In this document: positions 25,652-35,065 of the stretch, one piece after another
How the letters are laid out: every line of letters starts with the position of its first letter
How positions within the stretch are numbered: the stretch's first letter is position 1
Source: Prevotella sp.
GTDB taxonomy: Bacteria > Bacteroidota > Bacteroidia > Bacteroidales > Bacteroidaceae
Direction of reading: 5' to 3'
NCBI GenBank assembly: GCA_022771625.1
Contig: JALFCW010000077.1
Coordinates: 1 to 52,026, forward strand
DNA length: 52,026 bases
Program-made: the position numbers and the translations under genes
Notes under the pieces: model-generated
Database searches by the model: none
The model's input: only the letters and a program-made list of their open reading frames with translations
What the model was told of the DNA's origin: nothing

Positions 25652-27388
25652 TCAATCCTTTACATCTGCCTGTGTGGGGGCTGCTTTGCCGGCAAGGGCA
25701 TTTGACACACCTGCATAGTTGATCTTGCGGTTGTAACTGCCGTCCCAAAGACCGATGTTCTGATTGTTGCTGTTCTCGAAGGCTGAGAATACGAGTGCAT
25801 AGAGGTTTGCTCCGACCTTCTCCTTCAACGAACGTATGACAGAATTGAAATAAGCAGTGGCGGCAAACTGCAGTTCTTCACTAAGACTTGAAGCAGCAAT
25901 TATCTCATCGTTGTCAACTACACGTATGCTAGTATCGAGTCTAACCAGTTTTCCACAAGTTGCGAGTTTGCCGATAAAGTCATTTACAGCTGTCTCGTTC
26001 TCTGCTTGCAGAGTTGCATCAGTGTAATAATTAAGATGTAGAGTAGTATATATACCATCTATCTTAGTTCCATCAGCCTCCCAAAGGGCGATCTGTTGGC
26101 TGAGACGATCAAACTTTGTACCTTCGTTCAAACCATACTCCTCGACAAAGAGTTTGATATCTACCTTATTACCTGCGGTGTCAACAGCTGCCTCGCGAGC
26201 ATGCTTCACTGCATTGCGCACATAATTATCGGTGAGATATTCCTGATAATAAAATTCATCAGCGGCAAGAGTTTCAAGGCCAACACGCAGCAACTCGCCA
26301 TCAGTGTCAGACATGGGGTCCTTGACAATTGTCCAGTCTTTCACATACCCCTTTGAAGAACCCACTATACCGCTAATCCATACATTCATACAACTATCTA
26401 CAATAGCAGCCTTCTCCTCAGGAGTCTTGACAATTGTTGTTCCAGGCAAATTGTGATCCTGGATAAGTTTGATGTTGTCAATGTAATAATCAGCATTTTT
26501 AAGGTTTGAACCCATTGTCAGTTTGAAGGTAGTGACATCCATGTCCTCTTCGGTAAGCTTCAGTTTAGATACAAGACCAATTACATATTTTTCTTTATTC
26601 CACTTATCTGCTTCACAAGCCAGGGCATTTGGAAGTCCCGTATTTACGACTTTGTTGTCGTTATACTGAGTATTGAAAATAGCCTTTACACCAGCTGCAT
26701 TGGTATATAAGTCAAATGAGAGCATCTCATAATCAGAGAGTTTGCGATTTTTTGGCACTGTAATCTCAAACACAGGATATGCCTTGGTTGCAGTAGTAGT
26801 GATATGAACCACATTACCGTCACCATCGGGATTAGCAACCACCTCGGCAGTACATTTCGTACCGTTGGTGGGCAACTGTGTTCCGATAGCCATATCCTCG
26901 AAATCCATCACATTGTCCTTGTCTTTGCAAGGCTCGCCTTCGAGGTAAACATCTGCAATAAGCTCGCGCATCTGCTTACCGCGCTGACCAGTGTAGGACA
27001 GAATGGCAGGACCGAACACCTCCATACCATTTCCTGTAGCGGCCTCACCTAAGGTAAACAACTCAGAAGCGTTCACCTTGCCACCATCTTCCATACGTGA
27101 AAGCATACTGAAATCTCCTGTTGGAGCAATAGCTGAAAAGTTGTTGATGGCAAGACTATACTTAGTGCCCTTGCCCGTAAAGTCGCTTACGGGAAGAGAA
27201 ATAGCGACATTGGTGTTCTTGTCAGCGGCAGATTCCTTAAGGTTGGGGAAACTGCTTAGGAAGTTATGCATCACGGTCGATGCGGGCTTCTCAACCATGA
27301 AATCTGACTCGCGCTCCTCGGCGCATCCCACTACAAGGAGTGAGATGGCCGTGATAGCGAAATAATGCTTTATATTCTTCATTGTCAT
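25652..27388 (-). CDS. GH10-like surface lipoprotein without catalytic glutamates (Xyn10C position)
   Basis: A 578-residue lipoprotein (lipobox V-V-G-C, Cys about residue 22). Residues about 50-150 and 305-565 follow the GH10 xylanase pattern split by an inserted CBM4-like module (about 158-310), as in Bacteroidetes xylanases such as Xyn10C. Conserved landmarks include KTPEEKAAIVDSCMNVWISG, KLFVEEYGLN, WEADGTKIDGIYT and IGLWDGSYNRKINYAGVSNALAGK. The acid/base motif N-E-P reads K356-D357-P, the nucleophile position near LVRLDTSIRVVD has Thr486 instead of Glu, and the GHTLVWH motif reads VFGPAILSY. The fold appears kept and catalysis lost, so I call it a xylan-binding pseudo-enzyme. It is the last gene of the xus-like operon, 3 bp after the DUF1735 lipoprotein gene. 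Confidence 0.78.
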   Translation of the reverse strand: MTMKNIKHYFAITAISLLVVGCAEERESDFMVEKPASTVMHNFLSSFPNLKESAADKNTNVAISLPVSDFTGKGTKYSLAINNFSAIAPTGDFSMLSRMEDGGKVNASELFTLGEAATGNGMEVFGPAILSYTGQRGKQMRELIADVYLEGEPCKDKDNVMDFEDMAIGTQLPTNGTKCTAEVVANPDGDGNVVHITTTATKAYPVFEITVPKNRKLSDYEMLSFDLYTNAAGVKAIFNTQYNDNKVVNTGLPNALACEADKWNKEKYVIGLVSKLKLTEEDMDVTTFKLTMGSNLKNADYYIDNIKLIQDHNLPGTTIVKTPEEKAAIVDSCMNVWISGIVGSSKGYVKDWTIVKDPMSDTDGELLRVGLETLAADEFYYQEYLTDNYVRNAVKHAREAAVDTAGNKVDIKLFVEEYGLNEGTKFDRLSQQIALWEADGTKIDGIYTTLHLNYYTDATLQAENETAVNDFIGKLATCGKLVRLDTSIRVVDNDEIIAASSLSEELQFAATAYFNSVIRSLKEKVGANLYALVFSAFENSNNQNIGLWDGSYNRKINYAGVSNALAGKAAPTQADVKD

Positions 27389-27391
27389 TGC

Positions 27392-28357
27392 TTATTTTAA
27401 AGTGAATGTTTCGGGTGCAATACCACGGGCCTGGAGCACGAGTGTGTCCTTGGTGGCATAGCTGACCTTGTCATTAAGCTTCACATTGTAGTCGAGATAG
27501 ATGACATCGCGGTCTTGGTTGGAGATGGCTTTCTTCTCGCCGTTTTCCACAAACTTACCGCTACCGTTCACCTCTACACCTGCGGTTCCGCTGGTGACAG
27601 TGCAGGAACCGTCGTTGCCGAAATTGAGATTAAGCACCACTGTTTGGTCGATACCAGCCTCATCCTTGAAGAACAGTGGCAAGGAATTGCCTGTGAGAGA
27701 AAGGGAACTCATAGACACACTCTCGTCGTACTCGATATACTCCTTTCGGCGTACAACGGTAGAATTAGCTCCATCGATATTCACGTTGTCAACACCGCGG
27801 CGCAGGTAGTATGCGTGATAGGGATTGACATACTTGATGGCATAGAGCACAAAGTCCCTGTTCTCAAGGATAGAGTCAGCACCGCTTACAATGCTTGTCA
27901 TGCGGATAGGCAATACATAGTTCTTGTCGAGTGACTTTGCGTCCGCAAAGAAATCATCAGTAAGCTCCACCTCAACACCACCTAAGATGCTACCTGCGGG
28001 GATGACAATCTGGTCGGAAGCCAACTTATAATAAGTGGAAGGCAGTACCTCAATGGGGGTGCCATTGTCGAATGACAAACCCTCACAGAGTGTCGGGTCA
28101 ACGGCAATCTTTACAGTGATGTCGCGCTTGTTGCCGTAGGAACCGCCCATGGTGGCAGTCACTCTCACCTTGTGCTGGTTGTCGAGGGTAAGGTCAACCT
28201 CCTGATCCTTGCCTAACTCAACGGTGCGCACAGGATATTGTGTTGCGAAATACACCGTCTGATATTCGAAGTCGTCAAACTCGGGGTTTCCCGACTCGCA
28301 CGATGTCATCGCAAGTGCCGCAAATGCGGCAAACATTGAATATATTAACTTTTTCAT
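27392..28357 (-). CDS. xusE: DUF1735-type surface lipoprotein, XusE-like
   Basis: A 321-residue lipoprotein (lipobox M-T-S-C, then E-S-G). The N-terminal half (about 35-165) matches the DUF1735/BT_3987-like domain: YQTVYFATQYPVRTVELG and the signature around STYYKLASDQIVIPAGSILGGVEVELTDDFF with YVLPIRMTSI. The C-terminal half is a beta-rich domain of unknown fold. In Prevotella xylan loci the gene in this place, after two SusC/SusD pairs and before the GH10 gene, is called XusE, a proposed xylan-binding protein; the name here rests on position and type. It is separated from SusD by a heptamer-repeat spacer and from the GH10-like gene by 3 bp. Confidence 0.7.
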   Translation of the reverse strand: MKKLIYSMFAAFAALAMTSCESGNPEFDDFEYQTVYFATQYPVRTVELGKDQEVDLTLDNQHKVRVTATMGGSYGNKRDITVKIAVDPTLCEGLSFDNGTPIEVLPSTYYKLASDQIVIPAGSILGGVEVELTDDFFADAKSLDKNYVLPIRMTSIVSGADSILENRDFVLYAIKYVNPYHAYYLRRGVDNVNIDGANSTVVRRKEYIEYDESVSMSSLSLTGNSLPLFFKDEAGIDQTVVLNLNFGNDGSCTVTSGTAGVEVNGSGKFVENGEKKAISNQDRDVIYLDYNVKLNDKVSYATKDTLVLQARGIAPETFTLK

Positions 28358-28360
28358 AAA

Positions 28361-28391
28361 ATTCCTAATTTCTAATTCCTAATTTCTAATT
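28361..28391. repeat. Heptamer spacer repeat
   Basis: Tandem 7-nt units alternating ATTCCTA and ATTTCTA fill the 38-bp gap between the second SusD gene and the DUF1735 lipoprotein gene. The unit is almost the same as that inside GH43 at 18045. Confidence 0.8.
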
Positions 28392-28395
28392 AGTA

Positions 28396-30159
28396 TCACC
28401 ATCCCTTGTTCTGCTCGAGATTGCTGTATTTCAGAGTCTCGCTGTAGGGGATAGGTCCATAGTACATATAATCCTTATAGTTGCGGTGCTCTACCTCTAT
28501 ATAATTTACAACCAGGTTGTTGATGTCAACGCCCTTTGCAGTCTCATTGAGGTTGGCTTTCCAGCGACGGAGATCCCAGAAGCGGAAGCCTTCGAAGCAG
28601 AGTTCAAGACGACGCTCGTTGCGGATAAGCTCACGCATCTTGTCCTTGTTGTCCTTGATACTCTCGAGATACGGATCTTCACCGTTAACTCCCAGTCCGG
28701 CACGCTTGCGGATCGCCTTGATAACATCGTAGGCAGAATAGCCATGTCCGCCATCATTTGTAGGTCCGAATGCCTCGTTGGCTGCCTCTGCATAGTTGAG
28801 GAAAATCTCGGTAGAGCGTATGCGTGGATTGAAGTGAATCTTACTGTTCTTTGAAGTGGGATCGCAGTTGACACTCTGGCGCAGGCGCTTCTTGAGATAG
28901 TAGCCAGTGCGGGTTGATGTCTCGATGTAGTTCAGTCCATCCTTACCAGCGTCAGAGCCTGTATAGATGGCTGTACCCGAAGGACCTGCCGGCTGACCGT
29001 TGCAGAGGATATACGTCAAAAGACGAGGGTCGCGGTTGTCGAAAGGAGAGTTGGAGTCATACTCATCGCTCTCGCTGATTGGATAACCGCTTGCCATTGG
29101 GAAGGCATCCACGAGGTTCTGCGTGGGGTTGGTGCGTCCCTTGCCGAAGAGCGAGGGTGGATAGTTTTCTTCCTCCAAAGAGGTATTTGCACTACCCACG
29201 TTCTCACGCCATATGATTTCCTTAGTAACTGAACCCGAAGCAAAACTATTAATTTCGGAGTCATTGTCATAATAGGTCACACCATTGGGATCGAGTCCGT
29301 CAATACCGCCAAGCACGTCAAGAACAGAGGCAGCTGCATCTGCAGCATCCTTCCAAGTGGCAGCATTGGCATCTGCAAAGAGAGGAGATGCCGCCAAAAG
29401 GGTGAGACGCGAGCGGAACGACTTGGCGATGAGTCCACTGAAAAGCAAACGGTGTTGGTCGCCGAAGGCACGGTTATATACACCATACTGGGTGCTGATG
29501 CCGCGATACTTTTCGGGCACGTCATCATCGCTGTTAAGGTCGCCATATACATCAGGAAGCAGTTCTTCTGCCTTCTTCAGGTCGCTTTCAATCTGCTTGT
29601 AGATATCTGAGAAGGTTGCGCGGGGCTGGTTGAAATCAGCTGCCGCATCCTGGAATTCAAGCAGAAGTGGCACACCGAGGTACTCACCCCCGCCGCTAAC
29701 ACCGCCATGAGCACGGAGCAGATAGTAGTAGTGGAGGGCGCGCAAACCATGAGCCTCACCCATAGTGCGCATACGGAAGAGTTCGTTGGCGGCGGGATCT
29801 TTCACATAGTTCACCTTTTCGCCGTTGGCGATATAGATGTTCAGATACTGGATGGCAGCCAAGCTCCTTCCCCAACAATCTACAGGGTTGTAGTTGGATG
29901 TCCATGAACCAGTAGCCATCTTCATCATATTGTTGGTCTTGTCGTTGGTGACAGCATCGTCGGTAGCCCAATCCGTATTGTTATAATAACCCGGTATGGC
30001 GGAATAACCGTCCATGAGGAAGCTCTGACCGAAGTTGTTGTCAGTCTCTATCATCGACAAGTCCTTGAAGTTGTCATTGGCAGGCGAAAAGAGGTCGTCA
30101 CAGCTTGTGAGTCCCATCATTGTCGCCATTGCTATAAAAATATATTTCTTCATTGACAT
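28396..30159 (-). CDS. xusD: SusD-like glycan-binding lipoprotein, XusD-like
   Basis: A protein of about 587 residues. The open frame extends to 30177, but the signal peptide reads best from Met7 or Met9 (MKKYIFIAMATMMGLTSC), so I start at 30159. Lipobox L-T-S-C is followed by D-D-L-F. Typical RagB/SusD features are ALHYYYLLRAHGG with YLGVPLL, and a C-terminal IRSTEIFLNYAEAANEA, IRKRAGL, IRNERRLELCFEGFRFWDLRRW. It pairs with the short SusC encoded 43 bp upstream. It belongs to the five- to six-gene xus-like operon and should hold xylan chains at the transporter mouth. Confidence 0.9.
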   Translation of the reverse strand: MSMKKYIFIAMATMMGLTSCDDLFSPANDNFKDLSMIETDNNFGQSFLMDGYSAIPGYYNNTDWATDDAVTNDKTNNMMKMATGSWTSNYNPVDCWGRSLAAIQYLNIYIANGEKVNYVKDPAANELFRMRTMGEAHGLRALHYYYLLRAHGGVSGGGEYLGVPLLLEFQDAAADFNQPRATFSDIYKQIESDLKKAEELLPDVYGDLNSDDDVPEKYRGISTQYGVYNRAFGDQHRLLFSGLIAKSFRSRLTLLAASPLFADANAATWKDAADAAASVLDVLGGIDGLDPNGVTYYDNDSEINSFASGSVTKEIIWRENVGSANTSLEEENYPPSLFGKGRTNPTQNLVDAFPMASGYPISESDEYDSNSPFDNRDPRLLTYILCNGQPAGPSGTAIYTGSDAGKDGLNYIETSTRTGYYLKKRLRQSVNCDPTSKNSKIHFNPRIRSTEIFLNYAEAANEAFGPTNDGGHGYSAYDVIKAIRKRAGLGVNGEDPYLESIKDNKDKMRELIRNERRLELCFEGFRFWDLRRWKANLNETAKGVDINNLVVNYIEVEHRNYKDYMYYGPIPYSETLKYSNLEQNKGW

Positions 30160-30220
30160 ATTATTTTTAAAAGTCACAAGAACTTTAATATTTTAATTCT
30201 TTAATTTCTTAATCTCAAGT

Positions 30221-33052
30221 TTAGAACTTGATTGTAGCACCGAGGTTATAGAAGCGGCACTGAGGACTGCCGAGACTCATCTCCATGTGCTTGCGCTCCT
30301 TGGCGATAGTGAGCAGGTCGCTTCCGCTGAGATATAAGCTCATGCCCTTTACAATCTTATTCTCAAACCAGCTGCTTGGCATGTCGTAGGTCACCTGTAC
30401 CTTGTCGAGCTTGAAGTAGTTGGTGGAGTACTGCCAGTAGGTAGAGTTGCGGAAGTTGTTGTCGTTTCCGGTAGTGGTAAGACGAGGATAGGTGGCTGTG
30501 GCAGCAGTCTCGGGAGTCCATGCTCCAAGCACTACCTCCGAGTACTTCTTCTCGCCGTTAATCCAGTAGTAGCTACTGTTCTTGTAACCGATACCACCTG
30601 CCTGTCCTGTACCACGGGCAAAAAACGTAAAGTTCTTCCACTTCAAGGTCAGATTCATACCATAATAATATGTGGGAGTACCATTGCCAAGATTAACCTG
30701 GTCCTTGTCGTCAACAATGCCATCCTCGTTGATGTCCTTGTATTTCAGGTCTCCAGGCTTAACCTCGCCGAACTTCTGCTCTGCATGAGCGTCTATGTCG
30801 GCCTGGTCCTTGAAGTAGCCTTCGCACACATAAGCCCATGAGCCGTAGAGCGACTGTCCCTGGCGGTTGAGATAGGTGTTGTCACCATTGTTCTCGTCGC
30901 GTATGAGAGCCTTGTTCTTGGCAAGGCCTCCGACGAAGCCGAGAGAAGCCTCAACCTCACCTACCTTCTTGTTGAACGTCACGTTGTAGTCGATACCCTG
31001 GCGGCGGTCAGCATTGAAGTTGATGTAAGGAAGGAACGAACCGAGAGAGTTATAGTATGACGGATAGGTTGTTGCACTACCTCTTGCCAACAATCCGTTG
31101 GTGTCCTGAGTATAGAGGTTGATGTCGAATGTCACAAAGCGGTTGAAGAGCGAACCCTCAAGGTTTACACGCCACTCCTTACGGTTGATCATCTTCATGT
31201 CGTCGTTACCACCCTGCTTCATCAGGTTATACCAACCACCATTCTTTCCATCAGCCCACTGCTGCCATGTGCCCTCGTAATTGTATGTGGCCTTGTACAT
31301 ATAATACTGGCTCACGTCGAGGTCCTGATAGATGTTTGAATATGCGGCAGAGAGCTTCAGGTTGTCAATCCACTTCACGTTCAGCATAAACTTCTCCTTG
31401 CTCAGGCGCCATCCGAGGGCGAAGGAGTGTGAGAGAGCATCGCGGTTGTTCTCAGGCATCTTGGCTGAATGAACGAGAGAAAGACCAACCTGTACATAGT
31501 ACTGATGAGCAAAGTTGTAGTCGAGATTCAAACCAAGATTGACGTTGCTTGTACGATGTGCGTCGCTACCCTGTCCAAGACCGTCATCACTGCCATGGTC
31601 AGCATCCTTTGCCTTCTGAATCTGGAAGCCCCATCCAACGAGAGTAGCTGCCACATTGTGATATTTGTTGAACGTGCGGTTGTAGTCAAACTGTGCCGAG
31701 AACATCATTGTCTGGCTGTCACTTGAACTGCCCACAAACTCGCTGGTAGTCTGCTGGTCCTTGTTATACTGCTTCAGGCCTACGATCATGTCCTTACCGT
31801 TCATGTTGGCCCATGTAGGCTCATATACGGCATACTGCAACTTGTAACCCTCAGAGTAATAGTCCCAATAGTCGATGTCGAAGGCTGTGCGGAAGCGCAG
31901 ACCCTTGGTAATCATCGAGAGGTCGGCATCGAGTGCAATCTTGAACATAAAGTCGCGATACTTGTCGCGAATATATCCTGCGAAGTTGGCGTCACCATAC
32001 ATACTTGTTGTATTGGTGGAGAGTCCGCCGAGCAGATACTTGTCACCTGGCTTGTAGTTGGCATTGGTGATGATGTTCTGGATGTCGAGGTTGTTCAAAT
32101 CCATTCTGTCGATGGGCAGGAGAGGATTATACCAGTTGGGACGCAAGGAAGAAGCCTCGCCCCAGAAGTCGCCACGGCTTGTGTAAGCATCCTCAACGAT
32201 AACGCCGACGTTTGTTGAGGCAGTAAGCCAGTCGGTGATGTCGAGATCGACATTTGCCGTAACATTAAACTTCCAGTTGTTGTCGTTCTTGTGGTCACCA
32301 ACCTTTATAAGACCATTGTTGTAGCGAGCGCCGAAGTTGGCATAGTAGCGTGCCTTCTCTGATCCACCCGATACCTCACCGATAACCTCTGTCTTGTTAT
32401 ACACCTTGCGAAGGTTGTCGTCGTTGTAATACTTGAGGTCGGGATAACGGTCGGGATCGGTGCCGGCAGCAGTATTGTATATTGTGGCATCGTCATACTT
32501 GTGCTTCAGGCCGTCGTTCTCGCACGCCTGGTTGTAGTAGGTCATATATTCGGCAGCGTTGAGATACTGCGGATAAGACTTCGGCACATACAGACCGCTG
32601 TTGACACGGAGGTCAATAGACATAGGCTTAGCCTCGCCACGCTTGGTAGTGATGAGGATTGCGCCCTTAGAGGCACGGCTACCATAAAGGATGACGGCAC
32701 TTGCTGCCTTCATCACGGTGATGTTCTCAATCTGTGTAGGGTCAACCTTTGATGCGTCACGCGGCATTCCGTCAACAAGTACGAGAGGCCACTGCTGCCA
32801 TGTGGTGCCGGAATAACCGCCCACTAAGCTCTGAAGACCGTCGAGACTACCCTGATTGTAGTCTTTCTTTATCAGCTCCTTGATATCGACCTGGTCAACA
32901 CCTCCAAGCAAGTCCTGCTTGTCCTTCTGGCGGAAGGCAAGGTTGACCTTGGTGGTGTCGGCATCCTCGGCTGCCACCGTCACGCACGAAGGTGCGAGGG
33001 CGATGACCATCATAGCTGCCAATTTGTTTATCTTGTTTATCTTCATAATCAT
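30221..33052 (-). CDS. xusC: SusC-type transporter lacking the N-terminal regulatory domain, XusC-like
   Basis: A 943-residue TonB-dependent transporter. After the signal peptide (A-L-A-P-S-C-V-T-V-A-A) the plug begins almost at once (VDQVDIKELIKKDYNQGSL), then LVLVDGMPRD and ILYGSRASKGAILITTKRGE, followed by the barrel and a terminal CRFYNLGATIKF. The carboxypeptidase-regulatory-like domain found in the other two SusC proteins (1035 and 1059 residues) is absent, which explains the shorter length; nothing indicates truncation. It is preceded by an A/T-rich heptamer-like spacer (33053-33118) without a promoter, so it depends on the upstream operon promoter. It forms the second import pair with SusD at 28396-30159. 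Confidence 0.9.
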   Translation of the reverse strand: MIMKINKINKLAAMMVIALAPSCVTVAAEDADTTKVNLAFRQKDKQDLLGGVDQVDIKELIKKDYNQGSLDGLQSLVGGYSGTTWQQWPLVLVDGMPRDASKVDPTQIENITVMKAASAVILYGSRASKGAILITTKRGEAKPMSIDLRVNSGLYVPKSYPQYLNAAEYMTYYNQACENDGLKHKYDDATIYNTAAGTDPDRYPDLKYYNDDNLRKVYNKTEVIGEVSGGSEKARYYANFGARYNNGLIKVGDHKNDNNWKFNVTANVDLDITDWLTASTNVGVIVEDAYTSRGDFWGEASSLRPNWYNPLLPIDRMDLNNLDIQNIITNANYKPGDKYLLGGLSTNTTSMYGDANFAGYIRDKYRDFMFKIALDADLSMITKGLRFRTAFDIDYWDYYSEGYKLQYAVYEPTWANMNGKDMIVGLKQYNKDQQTTSEFVGSSSDSQTMMFSAQFDYNRTFNKYHNVAATLVGWGFQIQKAKDADHGSDDGLGQGSDAHRTSNVNLGLNLDYNFAHQYYVQVGLSLVHSAKMPENNRDALSHSFALGWRLSKEKFMLNVKWIDNLKLSAAYSNIYQDLDVSQYYMYKATYNYEGTWQQWADGKNGGWYNLMKQGGNDDMKMINRKEWRVNLEGSLFNRFVTFDINLYTQDTNGLLARGSATTYPSYYNSLGSFLPYINFNADRRQGIDYNVTFNKKVGEVEASLGFVGGLAKNKALIRDENNGDNTYLNRQGQSLYGSWAYVCEGYFKDQADIDAHAEQKFGEVKPGDLKYKDINEDGIVDDKDQVNLGNGTPTYYYGMNLTLKWKNFTFFARGTGQAGGIGYKNSSYYWINGEKKYSEVVLGAWTPETAATATYPRLTTTGNDNNFRNSTYWQYSTNYFKLDKVQVTYDMPSSWFENKIVKGMSLYLSGSDLLTIAKERKHMEMSLGSPQCRFYNLGATIKF

Positions 33053-33118
33053 AAAATAAGTCGTAAACGAACTTTAATTCTTTAATATTTTAATTTTTTA
33101 ATTTCGCGCTCTGCGCGA

Positions 33119-34996
33119 TTACCATCCTGGATTTTGTTTGAACTCCTCAAACATATCGACATCGTCGCGGAGGAACGGGAACCAGTAGTGCTTCTCTGAG
33201 AAGTTGCGCTGCAGGATGACTTCCTCGCGAATGTTGAGCACCTTGGCGTTCTGCGGGTCATCGTAGATATCCTGGGCATCAGAGCCACGGTCGAAATAAA
33301 CCGCCTTCTTCTGGTTGTAGGGAGCCTTATCGAGCAGGAGCCAGCGACGTAGGTCGGTGAAGCGATGACCCTCGAACGAAAGCTCTACGGCACGCTCACG
33401 ACGAAGCTCTTCCATAAACTTATCCACAGAACCTGTGTAAGCTGCATCAACATGTCCCACACCGGCACGATCGCGGATGGTGTTGATAGCATCAAGGGCA
33501 TTCATCGAGAATCCGCCTGCTGTAGCTGTCAATGAACCGAATCCGTTGGCTACTGCCTCTGAATACATCAGATAAACATCGGCAAGACGCATGAGCTGAA
33601 GCCAGAAACCTACACCGTCGCGATATCCGTCGGTAGTGTTGAGCCACTGGTGGCAGAACTTCTTGTTCATATATCCTGTCATACATGCCTTGGTGGGGTT
33701 TTTGGTGCGCATCTTACCATCGGTATAGAGGCTGGCGTAGCACAACTCCTTGTCGTTGTTGAAAGCTGACTTGTTCTTAACTACGTTCACACCGTCGTAG
33801 ATGAAGTTGTAGTAGAAGCGCGGGTCGCGGTTGCGCCAAGGATGTTCAGGGTCATAACCACTTTCAGGGTCTGCCTTGGTGATATCCTTGATAGGCTTTC
33901 CGTTTGCCATACCGAAGAGGTCAACATATCCTGCGGTCGGGAATATCTTGATACCGGAGGCAAGAATCTCGTTGGACATCCAGTCGTTGATCTGGTTCCA
34001 GCGATAACGGACCATACCACCACGCACATCCTCGAAGAAGATGGCTTCCTTCAGACCTGGGAGTTTGTCGCCCTGGTTGTAGGTGATGAACACGTCCTGA
34101 TACTTCTCCCATGGTGCAAGTTCGTAGCGTCCGGTCTCCTTACAGAGTTTCAGAGCCTGACCGAGGACCTCGGCAGCACGCTTGCAGTATTCGGCATTGT
34201 AGGTAGCTGCACCACCCGACACCTTGTTCATCAGAGGCGAACCGGCAAAGAGCAGGTTCTTGCCGAGGAAGGTGAGAGCCATAATCTTGTTGATACGCAG
34301 GTTGTTGTTTCCGAGAGTAGCCTTACCCACAGCAGTCTGGTCCCAATCCATCGGGAGCAAGTCGGCGGCATGCTGCAAGTCGGCGGCAACCTTGTCGGCT
34401 GTTTCCTGATAAGTTAGACGTGGCAGGTTGAGCGGCTGTCCGTTGAGGTCGGTATCGATGTAAGGGAGACCTCCCCAATACTGCATGAGCATAAAATGGA
34501 AGAATCCACGGAAGAAGTATAGCTGTCCCTCAATGAGGTTGCGCTCTTCCTGCGTAGCCTTCACAATCTTGTCAAGAGAAGCGATACCCATATTTGCCTT
34601 GCGGATGCCATGCCAGCAGTAGCCATAGTAGTGGGCATGGGTTTTCGGGTCATCATTATTCACGTCGTTATAGCCAGCTCTCCAGTGGCTATACTCACGA
34701 GTGTTCCACTCCCAGTAGTTTCCCTCGTCAATGTCGTTGGCGAAGAAGCGCGGACGGTTTCCCGGCTCTATCATCTCCTCCTCACCATAGTTCCAGCACT
34801 GGTGCCAGTTGTTGGCGGTGATGTTGGGTATGCAGTTGTACAGTTCCTCTATAAAACCCTGGAAGTTGGTGTAGTTCTTATAGGGGTCGGTAGGCATGAT
34901 GTCACTACCAGGCGCCTTGTCGAGATAGTCGGTGCACGAGGTGGCAAGTGGCATTGCCAGTACAAATGCTATAAGTGACTTAATATATTTCTTCAT
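33119..34996 (-). CDS. xusB: SusD-like glycan-binding lipoprotein, XusB-like
   Basis: A 625-residue RagB/SusD protein with lipobox A-T-S-C (Cys about residue 21) and the common start CTDYLDKAPGSDIM. Helical core motifs include IEGQLYFFRGFFHFMLMQYW with GGLPYIDTDLNG; the C-terminal domain has MRLADVYLMYSEAVANGFGS, IRDRAGVGHVD and RRERAVELSFEGHRFTDLRRW, ending in F-K-Q-N-P-G-W. It is the partner of the SusC encoded 67 bp upstream (XusA position) and binds xylan at the cell surface for import. Confidence 0.92.
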   Translation of the reverse strand: MKKYIKSLIAFVLAMPLATSCTDYLDKAPGSDIMPTDPYKNYTNFQGFIEELYNCIPNITANNWHQCWNYGEEEMIEPGNRPRFFANDIDEGNYWEWNTREYSHWRAGYNDVNNDDPKTHAHYYGYCWHGIRKANMGIASLDKIVKATQEERNLIEGQLYFFRGFFHFMLMQYWGGLPYIDTDLNGQPLNLPRLTYQETADKVAADLQHAADLLPMDWDQTAVGKATLGNNNLRINKIMALTFLGKNLLFAGSPLMNKVSGGAATYNAEYCKRAAEVLGQALKLCKETGRYELAPWEKYQDVFITYNQGDKLPGLKEAIFFEDVRGGMVRYRWNQINDWMSNEILASGIKIFPTAGYVDLFGMANGKPIKDITKADPESGYDPEHPWRNRDPRFYYNFIYDGVNVVKNKSAFNNDKELCYASLYTDGKMRTKNPTKACMTGYMNKKFCHQWLNTTDGYRDGVGFWLQLMRLADVYLMYSEAVANGFGSLTATAGGFSMNALDAINTIRDRAGVGHVDAAYTGSVDKFMEELRRERAVELSFEGHRFTDLRRWLLLDKAPYNQKKAVYFDRGSDAQDIYDDPQNAKVLNIREEVILQRNFSEKHYWFPFLRDDVDMFEEFKQNPGW

Positions 34997-35017
34997 AATT
35001 GTTTTTTTTGTTTAAGA

Positions 35018-35065
35018 ATTCTTCATTTAGAACATTCTTCACTCTTCATTCTTCACTCTTCATTT
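35018..35065. repeat. Heptamer spacer repeat between the first SusC and SusD
   Basis: Units of the type ATTCTTC/ACTCTTC are repeated in 7-nt steps from about 35034 to 35061, filling most of the 67-bp gap. A related A/T-only spacer lies at about 33074-33105. Confidence 0.7.
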
